From NCBI GenBank assembly GCA_947501105.1, contig CANMUP010000002.1:310001-374000 (forward strand): a stretch of DNA of 64,000 bases, given 5' to 3'. The stretch comes from an uncultured Flaviramulus sp. GTDB lineage: Bacteria; Bacteroidota; Bacteroidia; Flavobacteriales; Flavobacteriaceae. The first letter of the stretch is position 1, and every line of letters starts with the position of its first letter. Positions 1 through 8,681 of this stretch are shown in pieces. Made by a program: the position numbers and the translations under genes. Under the pieces are notes generated by a model, which worked only from the letters and a program-made list of their open reading frames with translations, had not been told where the DNA came from and did no database searches.

Positions 1-1048
1 ATGGTGCTATTTTGTCAACATCTTCTCGTTTGTACAAGTTTCCTAAATAATCAAACTCATGGTGCCTATGTGTTACAAAACCTTTCAACTTATCTGTAAC
101 TTTTTCTTTGGGTATTGACCATTCTAATGATAACCTTTCGATAGAAGGTTCCATAAATGAAATATAAGCGATTTCCATTAGAGTATGTTTCTTTTTATCT
201 TTTATGGCTTTATTAGACCAAAGACTATCTTGTTTTCTTTGTAAGGACTGATTGAATTTTTCTAGAGAGTCATTTAAGGCTAAATAAGGTGAAAACCCAT
301 GAAAATCTTTTTGATCCCTAAATAATGGCTGAATATTTACTTCATGGCACCATATACATTTAGCTGGTTTTCCTGCCCTAGTATGATTAGGGTTTCCAGA
401 ACTTTTTAATTGACCATTAACGTCATATACACCAAATTTAAGTAGTCCGTTGGGCATGACCTCCATGGTTTCGTATTCTAAAACTGTTTTTGATATAGAA
501 TCTATTTCAGCAGATATGAATCCTTGTTTAAATTTGTTTGAATTATTTGAATAAGAAATAATTCGATGAAGATAGGACACACTTGAATTATTGATATACC
601 CTCTTAAATTATCAAATTTATATAGAGAATAATAATCATCTAGTTTTTCAGGAATATCTACAATTTTATAATAGTGATAAGAACTACCTATAGTTAATGC
701 CATGAACCTACCCAAGTCAACTGATTTTGTTTTTTTATATTCATCAGAATCTTTTAGTTTGTAATTTAACTTAGCTAAAAAAGATGCTGATTCCTTACGA
801 AAACCAAGTTTATTTATATCTAATGAAATTAGAGAATCATTATAAGTTAATCCGCTAGGAATAGAATCATTAGTAATTGTCGAGCCTAAAAAAGATAAGC
901 ACCATTGCAAACCAATAACATTTTTTTCTATTGTATCATCAGGATAAGATTTATTCCATTTTAGGTTTATTTGATATGCTTCCTTTTTTGAACAATTCAA
1001 AAAAAGGAAGCATAAAAATGTAAGAATAAATATTTTTAGTTTATTCAT
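1..1048 (-). CDS. Lipoprotein with a CxxCH heme-binding motif (3' end outside window)
   Basis: The reading frame opens with ATG at 1048 and is still open at base 1, so only the first 349 residues are visible. It starts with a lipoprotein signal (LFLNC, acylated Cys at residue 19), so it should sit in the envelope. A single CIWCH motif at residues 231-235, preceded by TRAGKPAK, fits covalent heme attachment or a related cysteine site. The rest is charged and soluble-looking, and I do not recognise the family. The gap to the upstream radical SAM gene is 10 bases, so it is probably the last visible member of that operon. A diheme cytochrome is possible but cannot be judged without the C-terminus. 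Confidence 0.75.
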   Translation of the reverse strand, partial: MNKLKIFILTFLCFLFLNCSKKEAYQINLKWNKSYPDDTIEKNVIGLQWCLSFLGSTITNDSIPSGLTYNDSLISLDINKLGFRKESASFLAKLNYKLKDSDEYKKTKSVDLGRFMALTIGSSYHYYKIVDIPEKLDDYYSLYKFDNLRGYINNSSVSYLHRIISYSNNSNKFKQGFISAEIDSISKTVLEYETMEVMPNGLLKFGVYDVNGQLKSSGNPNHTRAGKPAKCIWCHEVNIQPLFRDQKDFHGFSPYLALNDSLEKFNQSLQRKQDSLWSNKAIKDKKKHTLMEIAYISFMEPSIERLSLEWSIPKEKVTDKLKGFVTHRHHEFDYLGNLYKREDVDKIAP

Positions 1049-1058
1049 GAGATAGCAC

Positions 1059-2432
1059 TTAAATTTTATGATATTTCATTAAAGCCAAAGATAATATTGA
1101 CTTTAGTTTTAGTTTATATTTTTTTACTCTACCGTGGTTATTTTTATAAACGTTAACTTCATTCACAATTCTACTAACAGCATAATCATAATATTTTCTA
1201 GAATAAGTTCTCTCAAAATCAATATCTCTATCAGTCGATGTTTCCCAATTGGGTTGTACTGTTATTTTACCTTCAATTTCGTTGTATAGTGAAGTTCCTT
1301 TTATAGGGTATGCTACCGTGATTGTAAAATGTGTTGGGTTTGCAGCTTTTAAATAACTGATAGTTTGATTAATGTCTGTTTCATCCTCACCTGGATAACC
1401 AACCATTATAAAAGTACCCGTTTCTATATCCATGGCATTTGTTTTTTGAATAGCTTCTTTTACAACATTCACATCTACACGTCGATCCATAGCGTCAATA
1501 ATTTTTTGAGAACCACTTTCTGCACCTATCCAAATTCTAAAACAGCCAGCTTCTTTTAAAAGTTGCAATATTTCATCATTCAATCGTTCAGCTCTTGTAA
1601 TGCACTCAAAAGGAATGATTGCATCCTGTTTTATTGCTTCCTTATGAAAGTTTTTTATCCATTTATGGCTTACAGAAAATACATCATCTACAAACCAAAC
1701 AGAATCTGGCTTATAAGTGTCTTTCAATATTTTTAACTCTTGCGCTACTTTGTTGGCGGGTCGTCTTCTGTAGCTTTGACCATAAACGGCAGTGCTACAC
1801 CATTTACATGTATATGGACAGCCTCGTTGCGTACTAATAGTCATAGAGCTTTTTCCATGATATGTTTTCCAGGTATCTAAATATTTTTCTACAGGAATCG
1901 CCGCTCTATTTGGTAGAGGTAGTTCAGAGAGGTCCTTCATTTTTATTCTTGGAAGGGTCTTTTTTAGTTCTTTATTTTCTAAATAAGCAATACCTGAAAC
2001 TTTACTGTAGTCTTCATTGTTTATTATGGCCTTGTATAACTCTAAGGTTGTTTGTTCGCCTTCACCAATAATTAAAAAGTCAACCCCAGTGTTTAGATAA
2101 TCTTCGCAATTGTAAGTTACATCAGGCCCTCCTAAAATAATTTTTGGAAAACCATATTTTTCCTCACTATTTAATATTTTGACTAATGCGATTACATTAA
2201 TTTTAGTCATCAAATTAGTGTAGATGGCAATTATTTCGGGTTGTTTTTTAGCAATATAGGCAAGTTGTTTTTCTTTGGAATAAAATGTAGAATCATACAC
2301 ATGGTTTTCTACTGCATTTTCATTTAAGTATGAAGAAATATATAGTAACCCAAGAGGAGCATAAGGTTTCATAATTAATTGCTCCTTTGAATCTTCATAA
2401 AGATAATATGCATGAGTTAAAACAATGCTCAT
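1059..2432 (-). CDS. B12-binding-type radical SAM protein (second of two)
   Basis: 457 residues. The N-terminal 140 residues look like the cobalamin-binding domain of class B radical SAM enzymes (PYAPLGLLYISSYL, then GGPDVTYNCEDYL and IIGEGEQTTLEL), but no classical DxHxxG base-off motif is present. The radical SAM core follows with RGCPYTCKWC, placing the cluster cysteines at 205, 209 and 212, then the GAESGSQ and GYPGEDE motifs. Members of this class methylate or rearrange unreactive carbons using cobalamin and SAM. The start overlaps the methyltransferase stop by 4 bases, implying translational coupling. It is clearly paralogous to the gene at 3204-4667. The substrate is unknown. Confidence 0.9.
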   Translation of the reverse strand: MSIVLTHAYYLYEDSKEQLIMKPYAPLGLLYISSYLNENAVENHVYDSTFYSKEKQLAYIAKKQPEIIAIYTNLMTKINVIALVKILNSEEKYGFPKIILGGPDVTYNCEDYLNTGVDFLIIGEGEQTTLELYKAIINNEDYSKVSGIAYLENKELKKTLPRIKMKDLSELPLPNRAAIPVEKYLDTWKTYHGKSSMTISTQRGCPYTCKWCSTAVYGQSYRRRPANKVAQELKILKDTYKPDSVWFVDDVFSVSHKWIKNFHKEAIKQDAIIPFECITRAERLNDEILQLLKEAGCFRIWIGAESGSQKIIDAMDRRVDVNVVKEAIQKTNAMDIETGTFIMVGYPGEDETDINQTISYLKAANPTHFTITVAYPIKGTSLYNEIEGKITVQPNWETSTDRDIDFERTYSRKYYDYAVSRIVNEVNVYKNNHGRVKKYKLKLKSILSLALMKYHKI

Positions 2433-3211
2433 TTTTTTTCTAATTCAATTAAAAAATGATCCGCGTATTTAGCCCAAAATGTACCGGTTATAATTCTGTC
2501 AACACCTTTTAAAATAGGTAGTACAGGATTTTTTGCTAAAAAGGAATTTTCAAGATACGAGGGTGGTATTGCTAAACCAATAGGTTTTATTTTTTTTGTT
2601 TTATACAACGTCTCAGTTAAAGATACAATATCTTTAGGATTGTAATACCAAGTTTTTACATTAGTACCATCTACATTAACTATGATACTCTTTGATGTGT
2701 TTCTTCTTTTTGCCTTTTTATAATTTCCTTTTAAAAAAAAATAAAAACGTTCCCAAAGACAATTCTTAGGCATAATTATAAGAATAAGTTTTCCTTTTGG
2801 GCTTAGCATATCTGAAGATTCTTTAATAAAATCGCTCAATTGTTCATTTGACAAACAGTTCAAACCACCAAAATTCGAGAAAATTAAGTCAAATTTTTTA
2901 TCAAATAAACCCACAGAAAGTGTATTGATATCTTGAGCTTTAAATGTTACATTTTTTGAACGCTTTTTTGCGTTAGCAACGGCTATCATTCCTTCAGAAA
3001 TATCAGTAGCAATTACATCATGACCAAAACCCCCAAATTGTATTGCATCTTCTCCTGTACCACAGTTTATTTCTAATATGTTTAGCTTTCTGTTTGATTT
3101 TATAATAGGGTTTATATAGTTGAAGACACGCTGACGCTGTGCTTTTCCTATATTAGAAAAAGTAAACACTTCATCATATTGCTTTGACGTTGAATCAAAA
3201 TTGCTAGGCAT
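2429..3211 (-). CDS. Class I SAM-dependent methyltransferase
   Basis: About 260 residues from the ATG at 3211. An in-frame ATG at 3256 exists but would overlap the upstream gene by 53 bases, and residues before MPSNFDSTSKQYDE look non-homologous; the short form begins as this family usually does (YDEVFTFSNIGKAQR). Motif I is ILEINCGTGEDA, followed by VIATDISEGMI, typical of Methyltransf_11/25 folds. The C-terminal part has a positively charged stretch and hydrophobic segments but no clear membrane helix. It lies between two radical SAM genes, overlapping the upstream one by 8 bases and the downstream one by 4. It probably acts on the same small molecule or lipid as they do. Confidence 0.88.
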   Translation of the reverse strand: MPSNFDSTSKQYDEVFTFSNIGKAQRQRVFNYINPIIKSNRKLNILEINCGTGEDAIQFGGFGHDVIATDISEGMIAVANAKKRSKNVTFKAQDINTLSVGLFDKKFDLIFSNFGGLNCLSNEQLSDFIKESSDMLSPKGKLILIIMPKNCLWERFYFFLKGNYKKAKRRNTSKSIIVNVDGTNVKTWYYNPKDIVSLTETLYKTKKIKPIGLAIPPSYLENSFLAKNPVLPILKGVDRIITGTFWAKYADHFLIELEKK

Positions 3212-4667
3212 TGGTAGATTGCATGTATTTAAGTTGTGTTTTGAAAATAAAGGCAAAAACGATATAGTATCCAGATAATAATATGGTTCTTAAACCCATT
3301 CTTGAAACCTTAAAGGGGTTTTTAATAAATGTTTTAAAATACTGCCAAGCTTGACTTTTTCTATATTCTTTATGTGTATATCGGTGTAGTTTTTTATAAT
3401 ATTTGGAGTTGAACGAGCCTTTAAATAGCATAGATAAGTCATCAGAATCTGTCCAATTGGCTTTAAGTTTTAAATCGTCCTTTACTTTTTCGTAAAACTT
3501 TGTACCAGGTAAAGGGTAAGAAATGGAGATTCCAATATCATCTGGAACTAATTCTTTTATCATTTTAATGGTCTTAGAAATATCTTCTTTGGTTTCTCCT
3601 AGATAACCAAATTGAATAAAGAATGCTACCCGCACATTTTTTTCTTTCAACAATTGTGTAGCCTTATAGATTTGCTCCACTTTTGTTTCCTTATCCATAG
3701 CATCTAAGACAGTTTGAGAGCCACTTTCTGCGCCAACCCAAACTTCTTCCAATCCACTTTCCGTCAATGCGTCAATTGTGTCTTCCTTGAGTAATAAATC
3801 TACACGACTTTGCATGTAATATGAAATAGAGAGTTTTTCTTTTTTAAGTTCTCTATTGAAATTTTGAACCCAATTCGGTTTTAAACCAAAAATATCATCA
3901 CACATCCAAAAACGATGTACACCATATGTTTCAGTAAGGTGTTTGATATGTTTTGTGATATACTCTGGAGAATGTGAGTTGTATCTAGTTCCATAAATTG
4001 GTTTAGCGCACCAATTACATTTAAATGGACAGCCTCGAGTAGTTGCAATGTTTAAAGTGAATTCTTTTCCGCTTCTAGCCCAAACGTCTTTATATAGATT
4101 TATATCAATTAAATCCCAAGCTGGTAATGGGAGTTCATCCAAATTTCTTAATACTGTACGCTTAACGTTTTTTAAGATTTTACCATCTTTTTTAAAAATA
4201 AGACCCTCTATTTTTGATGTATCTTCATTATTTTCCAATGTATCAACAAGCTCTTTTAATGTAATTTCTCCCTCTCCTTGAATTACGAAATCTGCTCCAG
4301 CAGTCAAATACTTTTCATAATGATCGGTAGAGTCTGAACTACATACAATAATATTACAATTTTGATCTTTGGCTATTTTTATCATTTCAAATGCGGCTTC
4401 ACGCATAGTGGTTAAACACATTTTTGTTAAATAATTAAAGCCGTCATCGTAAAGAACAAACGTTTTTGGTTGTTGCGTTTTTAAATAAGGTTTTATGGTT
4501 TTTGGGTCATCCAATAGGTTTGTATCGAAAATGCCAACAGAATATCCATTTTCTCTCAAAAAAGATGCAGCATACATTGTTCCTAATGGAGGGTAAGGTG
4601 TTTGATTCTTCCATTGCTTAGCATCAAATTTATAATAATAAGAATGTGAAAATACAACGTCAATCAT
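3204..4667 (-). CDS. B12-binding-type radical SAM protein (first of two)
   Basis: 487 residues. An N-terminal cobalamin-binding-like domain (PYPPLGTMYAASFL, then IQGEGEITLKEL) is followed by a radical SAM core with RGCPFKCNWC, cluster cysteines 213, 217 and 220, and GAESGSQTVLDAMDKET. The C-terminus is basic and ends with a hydrophobic stretch (TILLSGYYIVFAFIF) that may touch the membrane, which its sister protein lacks. The start overlaps the nucleotidyltransferase stop by 8 bases. As for other class B enzymes, C-methylation or ring chemistry is plausible, but the substrate cannot be read from the sequence. Confidence 0.9.
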   Translation of the reverse strand: MIDVVFSHSYYYKFDAKQWKNQTPYPPLGTMYAASFLRENGYSVGIFDTNLLDDPKTIKPYLKTQQPKTFVLYDDGFNYLTKMCLTTMREAAFEMIKIAKDQNCNIIVCSSDSTDHYEKYLTAGADFVIQGEGEITLKELVDTLENNEDTSKIEGLIFKKDGKILKNVKRTVLRNLDELPLPAWDLIDINLYKDVWARSGKEFTLNIATTRGCPFKCNWCAKPIYGTRYNSHSPEYITKHIKHLTETYGVHRFWMCDDIFGLKPNWVQNFNRELKKEKLSISYYMQSRVDLLLKEDTIDALTESGLEEVWVGAESGSQTVLDAMDKETKVEQIYKATQLLKEKNVRVAFFIQFGYLGETKEDISKTIKMIKELVPDDIGISISYPLPGTKFYEKVKDDLKLKANWTDSDDLSMLFKGSFNSKYYKKLHRYTHKEYRKSQAWQYFKTFIKNPFKVSRMGLRTILLSGYYIVFAFIFKTQLKYMQSTNA

Positions 4668-5559
4668 AAAAAAATGTATTTACTTCTAAATTACCGTTTG
4701 CTTTAATATCTTTTTGATATAATTCAAACAATGCTAGTATTCTACTTTCGTAAGAAAAACGATGGCCTTTAAAAATGCCCTTGTTTATCTCCAATTCGTT
4801 AGAATGTAATGATTGGATTTGTTCAGCTCTTCCAGTGCCTAACTTTTTAAGATATTTTTTACGCATCCAATCACCAAGTTTTAAGAAAAGTTTAGTTTGC
4901 AAAAGGTTTTCTGCAATGTTCTTTAAAATGGATTTTTTTACTACATCTGTTTTTTGTTCAGAGAAATGTATGTTAGGCAAATATTGTAAAACCCAATCTT
5001 TATTAACATTTATGAATTTTTCATATAAGTCATAATTTACTACAGGAATTAGTGTAGCGATTTCAATAGCAGTGTATATGTTTTGTTTTTTTATATAGAG
5101 ATTATCCCAATCTATAAGAAAGTTGACACAAAAACTATTACGTGCAAATAGGCGCCTAAATGCTCCCATTAAGAACTTTGAAATAACAATATTCCCAGGT
5201 TTAGTAATTACGAAAAAGTCAATATCCGTAGTTTCATCCATATAATTTTTAGATAAAGTACCAGAAATCATAATGGATTGAACAAAAGGAAAATATTTCA
5301 TGATATTAGCCATTTTCCTAGCCTTATTCATTTTTTTTTTGGCTTCAATATTACCTTTAAGCCTTCTTTTTACCCAATCGTAATTGTTTTTAATATTATA
5401 AATTTCATCGAATTTATAGATAATACCATTATCTATAAGATGTTGTAGCTCATCATCTAATTGTGCCTTAGATTTGGTTTTTGAAAATTTAAAAACCTCT
5501 TCCTTAGTAAGTGGATACTTAAAAATGGAAAAATATAGTATGGTTTTTAGGGTGTTCAA
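4660..5559 (-). CDS. Nucleotidyltransferase-fold protein with N-terminal winged-helix region
   Basis: 299 residues. The only possible start is TTG at 5559: an in-frame stop lies two codons upstream and the next Met is far inside the protein. Residues 1-60 resemble a small winged helix (FKYPLTKEEVFKF). Next comes a polymerase-beta-type nucleotidyltransferase signature, SGTLSKNYMDETTDIDFFV near residues 98-117, with the DxD metal pair. The C-terminal part is helical. It heads a four-gene overlapped set with two radical SAM genes and a methyltransferase. It could transfer a nucleotide to the pathway substrate or regulate the set; neither is proven. Confidence 0.78.
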   Translation of the reverse strand: MNTLKTILYFSIFKYPLTKEEVFKFSKTKSKAQLDDELQHLIDNGIIYKFDEIYNIKNNYDWVKRRLKGNIEAKKKMNKARKMANIMKYFPFVQSIMISGTLSKNYMDETTDIDFFVITKPGNIVISKFLMGAFRRLFARNSFCVNFLIDWDNLYIKKQNIYTAIEIATLIPVVNYDLYEKFINVNKDWVLQYLPNIHFSEQKTDVVKKSILKNIAENLLQTKLFLKLGDWMRKKYLKKLGTGRAEQIQSLHSNELEINKGIFKGHRFSYESRILALFELYQKDIKANGNLEVNTFFYD

Positions 5560-5584
5560 AGACTATTTTTTTGGGTTTAAAAAA

Positions 5585-6130
5585 TCACTTCTTTTTAAGT
5601 TCAAAGTTAAAAGATACATTTATATTGCTAGCAATTTTACTTCGCACTACTTTTGGAATATCAATATCAAACTCTGATGCACTCGCAGTAAAGCTTCCAG
5701 ATATTACGATGATATCATCGTTTATTGCTATTTCTACAGTTGTATTGTCAAGTTGTTTTGTTTTTCCATGAAAAGTTAATTGCCCATTAACTAGAAATGA
5801 TTGTTTTTCTTTATTTAATTTCTCTAGTGAAAAACCAGATATTTTTCCTCTAAAAGTTGCTTTTGGATAGGTGTCAGACTCAGCATAATTCTCATTAAAA
5901 TGCTCTTCCATTAAGGCATTTTTAAAGCGAAATCCTTTTACTAAAGCTAATGCAGCAAACTCACCATTAGCAGTATTTATTATAGCAGTAACAACACTAT
6001 GTGAAGCTTTAACTTCTTCAAAAGACGGCACTGAGGCTTCAAAATTTATAGTTCCTGATTTTGTAATATACTTGGTTTGTGCAGTAATACTAATACTAAT
6101 TAAAAACAATATGTAAATTATATTTTTCAT
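5585..6130 (-). CDS. YceI family secreted lipocalin-like protein
   Basis: 181 residues from ATG at 6130, chosen because it gives a clean signal peptide (MKNIIYILFLISISITAQ); a longer form from 6178 would bury it. The mature part has the YceI layout: SGTINFEASVPSFEEVKA, a long amphipathic strand set, TFRGKISGF, LTFHGKTKQ and a final beta strand. YceI proteins bind isoprenoid or lipid ligands in an extended beta-barrel, usually in the periplasm. It follows a cytochrome and a DUF5777 gene in the same direction, an association common in Flavobacteriia. The nucleotidyltransferase starts only 25 bases downstream. Confidence 0.88.
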   Translation of the reverse strand: MKNIIYILFLISISITAQTKYITKSGTINFEASVPSFEEVKASHSVVTAIINTANGEFAALALVKGFRFKNALMEEHFNENYAESDTYPKATFRGKISGFSLEKLNKEKQSFLVNGQLTFHGKTKQLDNTTVEIAINDDIIVISGSFTASASEFDIDIPKVVRSKIASNINVSFNFELKKK

Positions 6131-6197
6131 AACTGTTAAATTTAATTCTTGATTAAAGATTAAAACAATATTTGGCAACTATCTGTTAAAGAAGCAA

Positions 6198-6560
6198 TTA
6201 TTGTTCCAATAATCCATCAGTTAGCCATTGTATCATTTGCTCGATTTGATTCTGTGGTAATCTTGGACCTCCAGCGGGCATAGCTCCAGATTCTCCAGCT
6301 TGTTTTGCAATTCGATCAAGTAAGCTATTATTTTCTACAGCAGTTTTTACTTCACTATAGGTGGTTAAGGGAATTGGTGCGCCATTTATTGGCGGATTGC
6401 TATGGCAAGAAATACAGTTATTATTAATGATGGATTTTACATCATTATAAGTAACTAGTGTAGGTAATGGCTGAGCTTCAATTAAATCATCAGTACTAAT
6501 GCTAGTGCATCCTAAAAAAGTAAGTGATAAAAAACCAGATATTATAAATAATTTTTTCAT
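6198..6560 (-). CDS. Small c-type cytochrome lipoprotein
   Basis: 120 residues. The N-terminus is a lipoprotein signal (LSLTFLGC), so it is membrane-anchored. One heme site, CISCH, lies near residues 49-53, and a downstream GAMPAGG supplies a plausible axial methionine. It is shorter than most mono-heme class I cytochromes and resembles the cytochrome domains found next to YceI and DUF5777 genes. It lies 10 bases after the DUF5777 gene, so the two are probably co-transcribed. It likely passes electrons in the envelope; the partner is not visible. Confidence 0.88.
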   Translation of the reverse strand: MKKLFIISGFLSLTFLGCTSISTDDLIEAQPLPTLVTYNDVKSIINNNCISCHSNPPINGAPIPLTTYSEVKTAVENNSLLDRIAKQAGESGAMPAGGPRLPQNQIEQMIQWLTDGLLEQ

Positions 6561-6570
6561 AGTTATGGGG

Positions 6571-7446
6571 TTAAAAAACTCTACTTAAGTTAAATCCAAA
6601 ATATATATCACCATCGCTCCAATCTCCAGTGCCTTGCCCTAAAAACGTATTGGTATTCATACCTTGAGCATTGGTGAAATGCATTTGAAATACATGTCCA
6701 CCTGTTTCTAAATCTAAACCTATAGATAAAGGGTTTTTAAATGGAGAGTTATCATCTCTATTTAAATGCCAACCATAATCCATGTTTAGGGACCATCGTT
6801 TACCAAGTTTATAGCGTCCGCCAAAACCTAAAGCAAATTGAGAATTATCTTGTTCGCCAATTTTTACTTGGTTTTGATCATAAAATGAAGAAGTTAGGTT
6901 GTCATGAAAAAAAGTTGGAGCTAATTCTACTGAAAAATCAGTGCTTATTTTTCTTGATATTAATACTTGAGCGGTATATCCTAATCGGTGTTGAAACTCT
7001 AAAAGAGGTAAATTATTTTTTTCTAAAGCAGTGTTAATCAAAAATGAATTATAACCAACGATAGTAAAAGGAAAACCATTTTCAACTTGCCTTAATAACC
7101 TATACTTTGCTGAAAATTCATAAATTTTCTGAAAAGAACTTCTAGATACGCCAATATTGAAACCATCTGAAATTCCATACACAAAATTTAAACGTGTTAC
7201 AGCATCATCTAAACCAAAAAAACTATCAAACCCATTTTCTATACTACCAAACCTATGAGCAACTATAAGGGTCAGTTCTTTTTTTGCGACAAGCTTTGTC
7301 GATTCAAAATTCACAATTTTTAACCCTTTAAATGCTGCAGTTGCATATTGTGGACCTGTAGGGTCAGAATCTATTTCATCTAATAAATCGTTTTGAGAAA
7401 AGATTAATGTTGGTATACAAATAGCAAGAAATAATAGTTTTTTCAT
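6571..7446 (-). CDS. DUF5777 family outer-membrane beta-barrel protein
   Basis: 291 residues with a signal peptide (MKKLLFLAICIPTLIFSQ). The body consists of alternating hydrophobic strands and ends in an aromatic terminal strand (YFGFNLSRVF), typical of outer-membrane barrels. Conserved stretches include AHRFGSIENGFDSFFGLDDA and GISDGFNIGVSRSS, which I associate with DUF5777. The role of the family is not established. Its place between an OB-fold protein and a cytochrome/YceI pair suggests a small envelope module. Confidence 0.82.
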   Translation of the reverse strand: MKKLLFLAICIPTLIFSQNDLLDEIDSDPTGPQYATAAFKGLKIVNFESTKLVAKKELTLIVAHRFGSIENGFDSFFGLDDAVTRLNFVYGISDGFNIGVSRSSFQKIYEFSAKYRLLRQVENGFPFTIVGYNSFLINTALEKNNLPLLEFQHRLGYTAQVLISRKISTDFSVELAPTFFHDNLTSSFYDQNQVKIGEQDNSQFALGFGGRYKLGKRWSLNMDYGWHLNRDDNSPFKNPLSIGLDLETGGHVFQMHFTNAQGMNTNTFLGQGTGDWSDGDIYFGFNLSRVF

Positions 7447-7480
7447 TAATAAAAATTTAGTTAATTTAAATGTTTTTAAG

Positions 7481-7879
7481 CTACTTTAAAAGAGTACATT
7501 GATCTAGTTTAACCTGTTCTAATAAATCGTCATACCCAATGCAACGCCCTTTTATTTTAACTACCGAATTTATTTTTATAGTTTGATTTACAATATTATT
7601 GAATTGACAAAAAACCATATCGTTTAAAGTTAAATCATTTTCATTAACTTCAGTTATAGTCCCAGAAATTTCTATAGTCTGGTTAAGATATTTTTTTTCA
7701 GATTTAAGTGCATCAAGCTTAAATTCATCACTAATAGTTTGTGGAGTTAAAATGTATTCAGCTTTCTCTGTTTCAATATTTCTATGATTTTGATATATAT
7801 ATTGATAACCAATAACTACAGATAAAACCAATAATATCAGTAAAACTAACCAATTACGTTTACTTTTTCTGCTAATCAT
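7481..7879 (-). CDS. Membrane-anchored OB-fold (tRNA_anti-like) protein
   Basis: 132 residues. A basic start (MISRKSKRN) is followed by one membrane helix, about residues 9-26. A predicted OB-fold follows, with the EISGTITEVNENDLTLND pattern seen in tRNA_anti-like (PF12869-type) proteins. These are usually exported and of unknown ligand. Gaps of 34 bases on both sides place it between the sigma factor and the DUF5777 gene in one transcription unit. Function is unknown. Confidence 0.75.
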   Translation of the reverse strand: MISRKSKRNWLVLLILLVLSVVIGYQYIYQNHRNIETEKAEYILTPQTISDEFKLDALKSEKKYLNQTIEISGTITEVNENDLTLNDMVFCQFNNIVNQTIKINSVVKIKGRCIGYDDLLEQVKLDQCTLLK

Positions 7880-7913
7880 TTTAATTTGAGGTTGATGTTA
7901 ATTATAGTCGAAG

Positions 7914-8573
7914 TTAAATATTTTTAATTACATTATTTACTAAGTGGTCGCATTTTTCAAATCCAAACTCAAATACATTTGGTTTTTGTGATAGTTCATA
8001 AAGGTTATCTTTTAGCATTTGCTTAGCACGATGCGTTCTAACTTTTACATTGTTTATTGAAATATCAAGACAATTACTAATGTCTTTTATTTTCATGTTT
8101 TCAACCTCACTTAGTATATACACAACTTTATACTTTTCTGGAAGTTCATCAATTACTTTTTCTAAAATCCATTTAGCTTCTCTTTGAATAATATTGTACT
8201 CAGGATTCATGCTTTTTGATGCTTCTACAAATGATTTATTACTATTAGTATTTGGATGAATAAAAACTTTTTGTTGTTTAGACCTTAGTACATGTAGTGC
8301 TTCATTTATTCCTATTCTAATCAGCCAAGTTGAAAATTCTGATTTTTTATTAAATTGATGAAGTTTCTCATAAGCCTTTATATATGTGTTCTGCATGATA
8401 TCTTTAATAATATCCTCATCCTTAATATAACTTCGTATAACTCTATAAAGTTTTTGATTATTTCTTCTCATTAAAATTTCATAAAGCCCTTTTTCTCCAC
8501 TTAAGACTTTTCTAATAACATCAAAATCATGAATTGTATTATTCTTATAGTCGTTTATTTTTATGGCTTTCAT
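7914..8573 (-). CDS. ECF-type RNA polymerase sigma factor
   Basis: 219 residues. Region 2 covers about residues 25-95 (YIKDEDIIKDIMQNTYIKAYEKL, then FSTWLIRIGINEAL). Region 4 covers about 135-190 (LPEKYKVVYILSEVENMKIKD, then the helix-turn-helix INNVKVRTHRAKQML). The C-terminus continues about 25 residues past region 4, longer than minimal ECF factors. No anti-sigma gene with FecR or zinc-anti-sigma features is adjacent. It is the promoter-proximal gene of the OB/DUF5777/cytochrome/YceI run and may control it. A perfect palindrome lies 35 bases upstream of its start. Confidence 0.9.
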   Translation of the reverse strand: MKAIKINDYKNNTIHDFDVIRKVLSGEKGLYEILMRRNNQKLYRVIRSYIKDEDIIKDIMQNTYIKAYEKLHQFNKKSEFSTWLIRIGINEALHVLRSKQQKVFIHPNTNSNKSFVEASKSMNPEYNIIQREAKWILEKVIDELPEKYKVVYILSEVENMKIKDISNCLDISINNVKVRTHRAKQMLKDNLYELSQKPNVFEFGFEKCDHLVNNVIKNI

Positions 8574-8607
8574 ACTTGTTATTTTCCCTTTTGATGTAAA
8601 AATGGAT

Positions 8608-8635
8608 AAATAGTTACAAAATTTTGTAACTATTT
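8608..8635. promoter_or_regulatory. Perfect 28-bp palindrome, candidate operator
   Basis: AAATAGTTACAAAA is followed directly by its exact reverse complement, TTTTGTAACTATTT. It sits in the divergent gap between the sigma gene (start 8573) and the DoxX-like gene (start 8682). It is followed neither by a T-run nor by a GC-rich stem, so a terminator is unlikely. A dimeric repressor or activator site serving one or both promoters is the natural reading. The regulator is not identified. Confidence 0.55.
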
Positions 8636-8681
8636 TAAGATTTAAGTATCAAAGGCACATAATAACTTAAATAACGAAATT

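Noticed and set aside
8642-8656. Shared TAAGTATCAAAGG string at about 8644 and 18167
   Set aside because: Two short AT-rich matches upstream of unrelated genes; it does not fit the known promoter elements and is likely chance.
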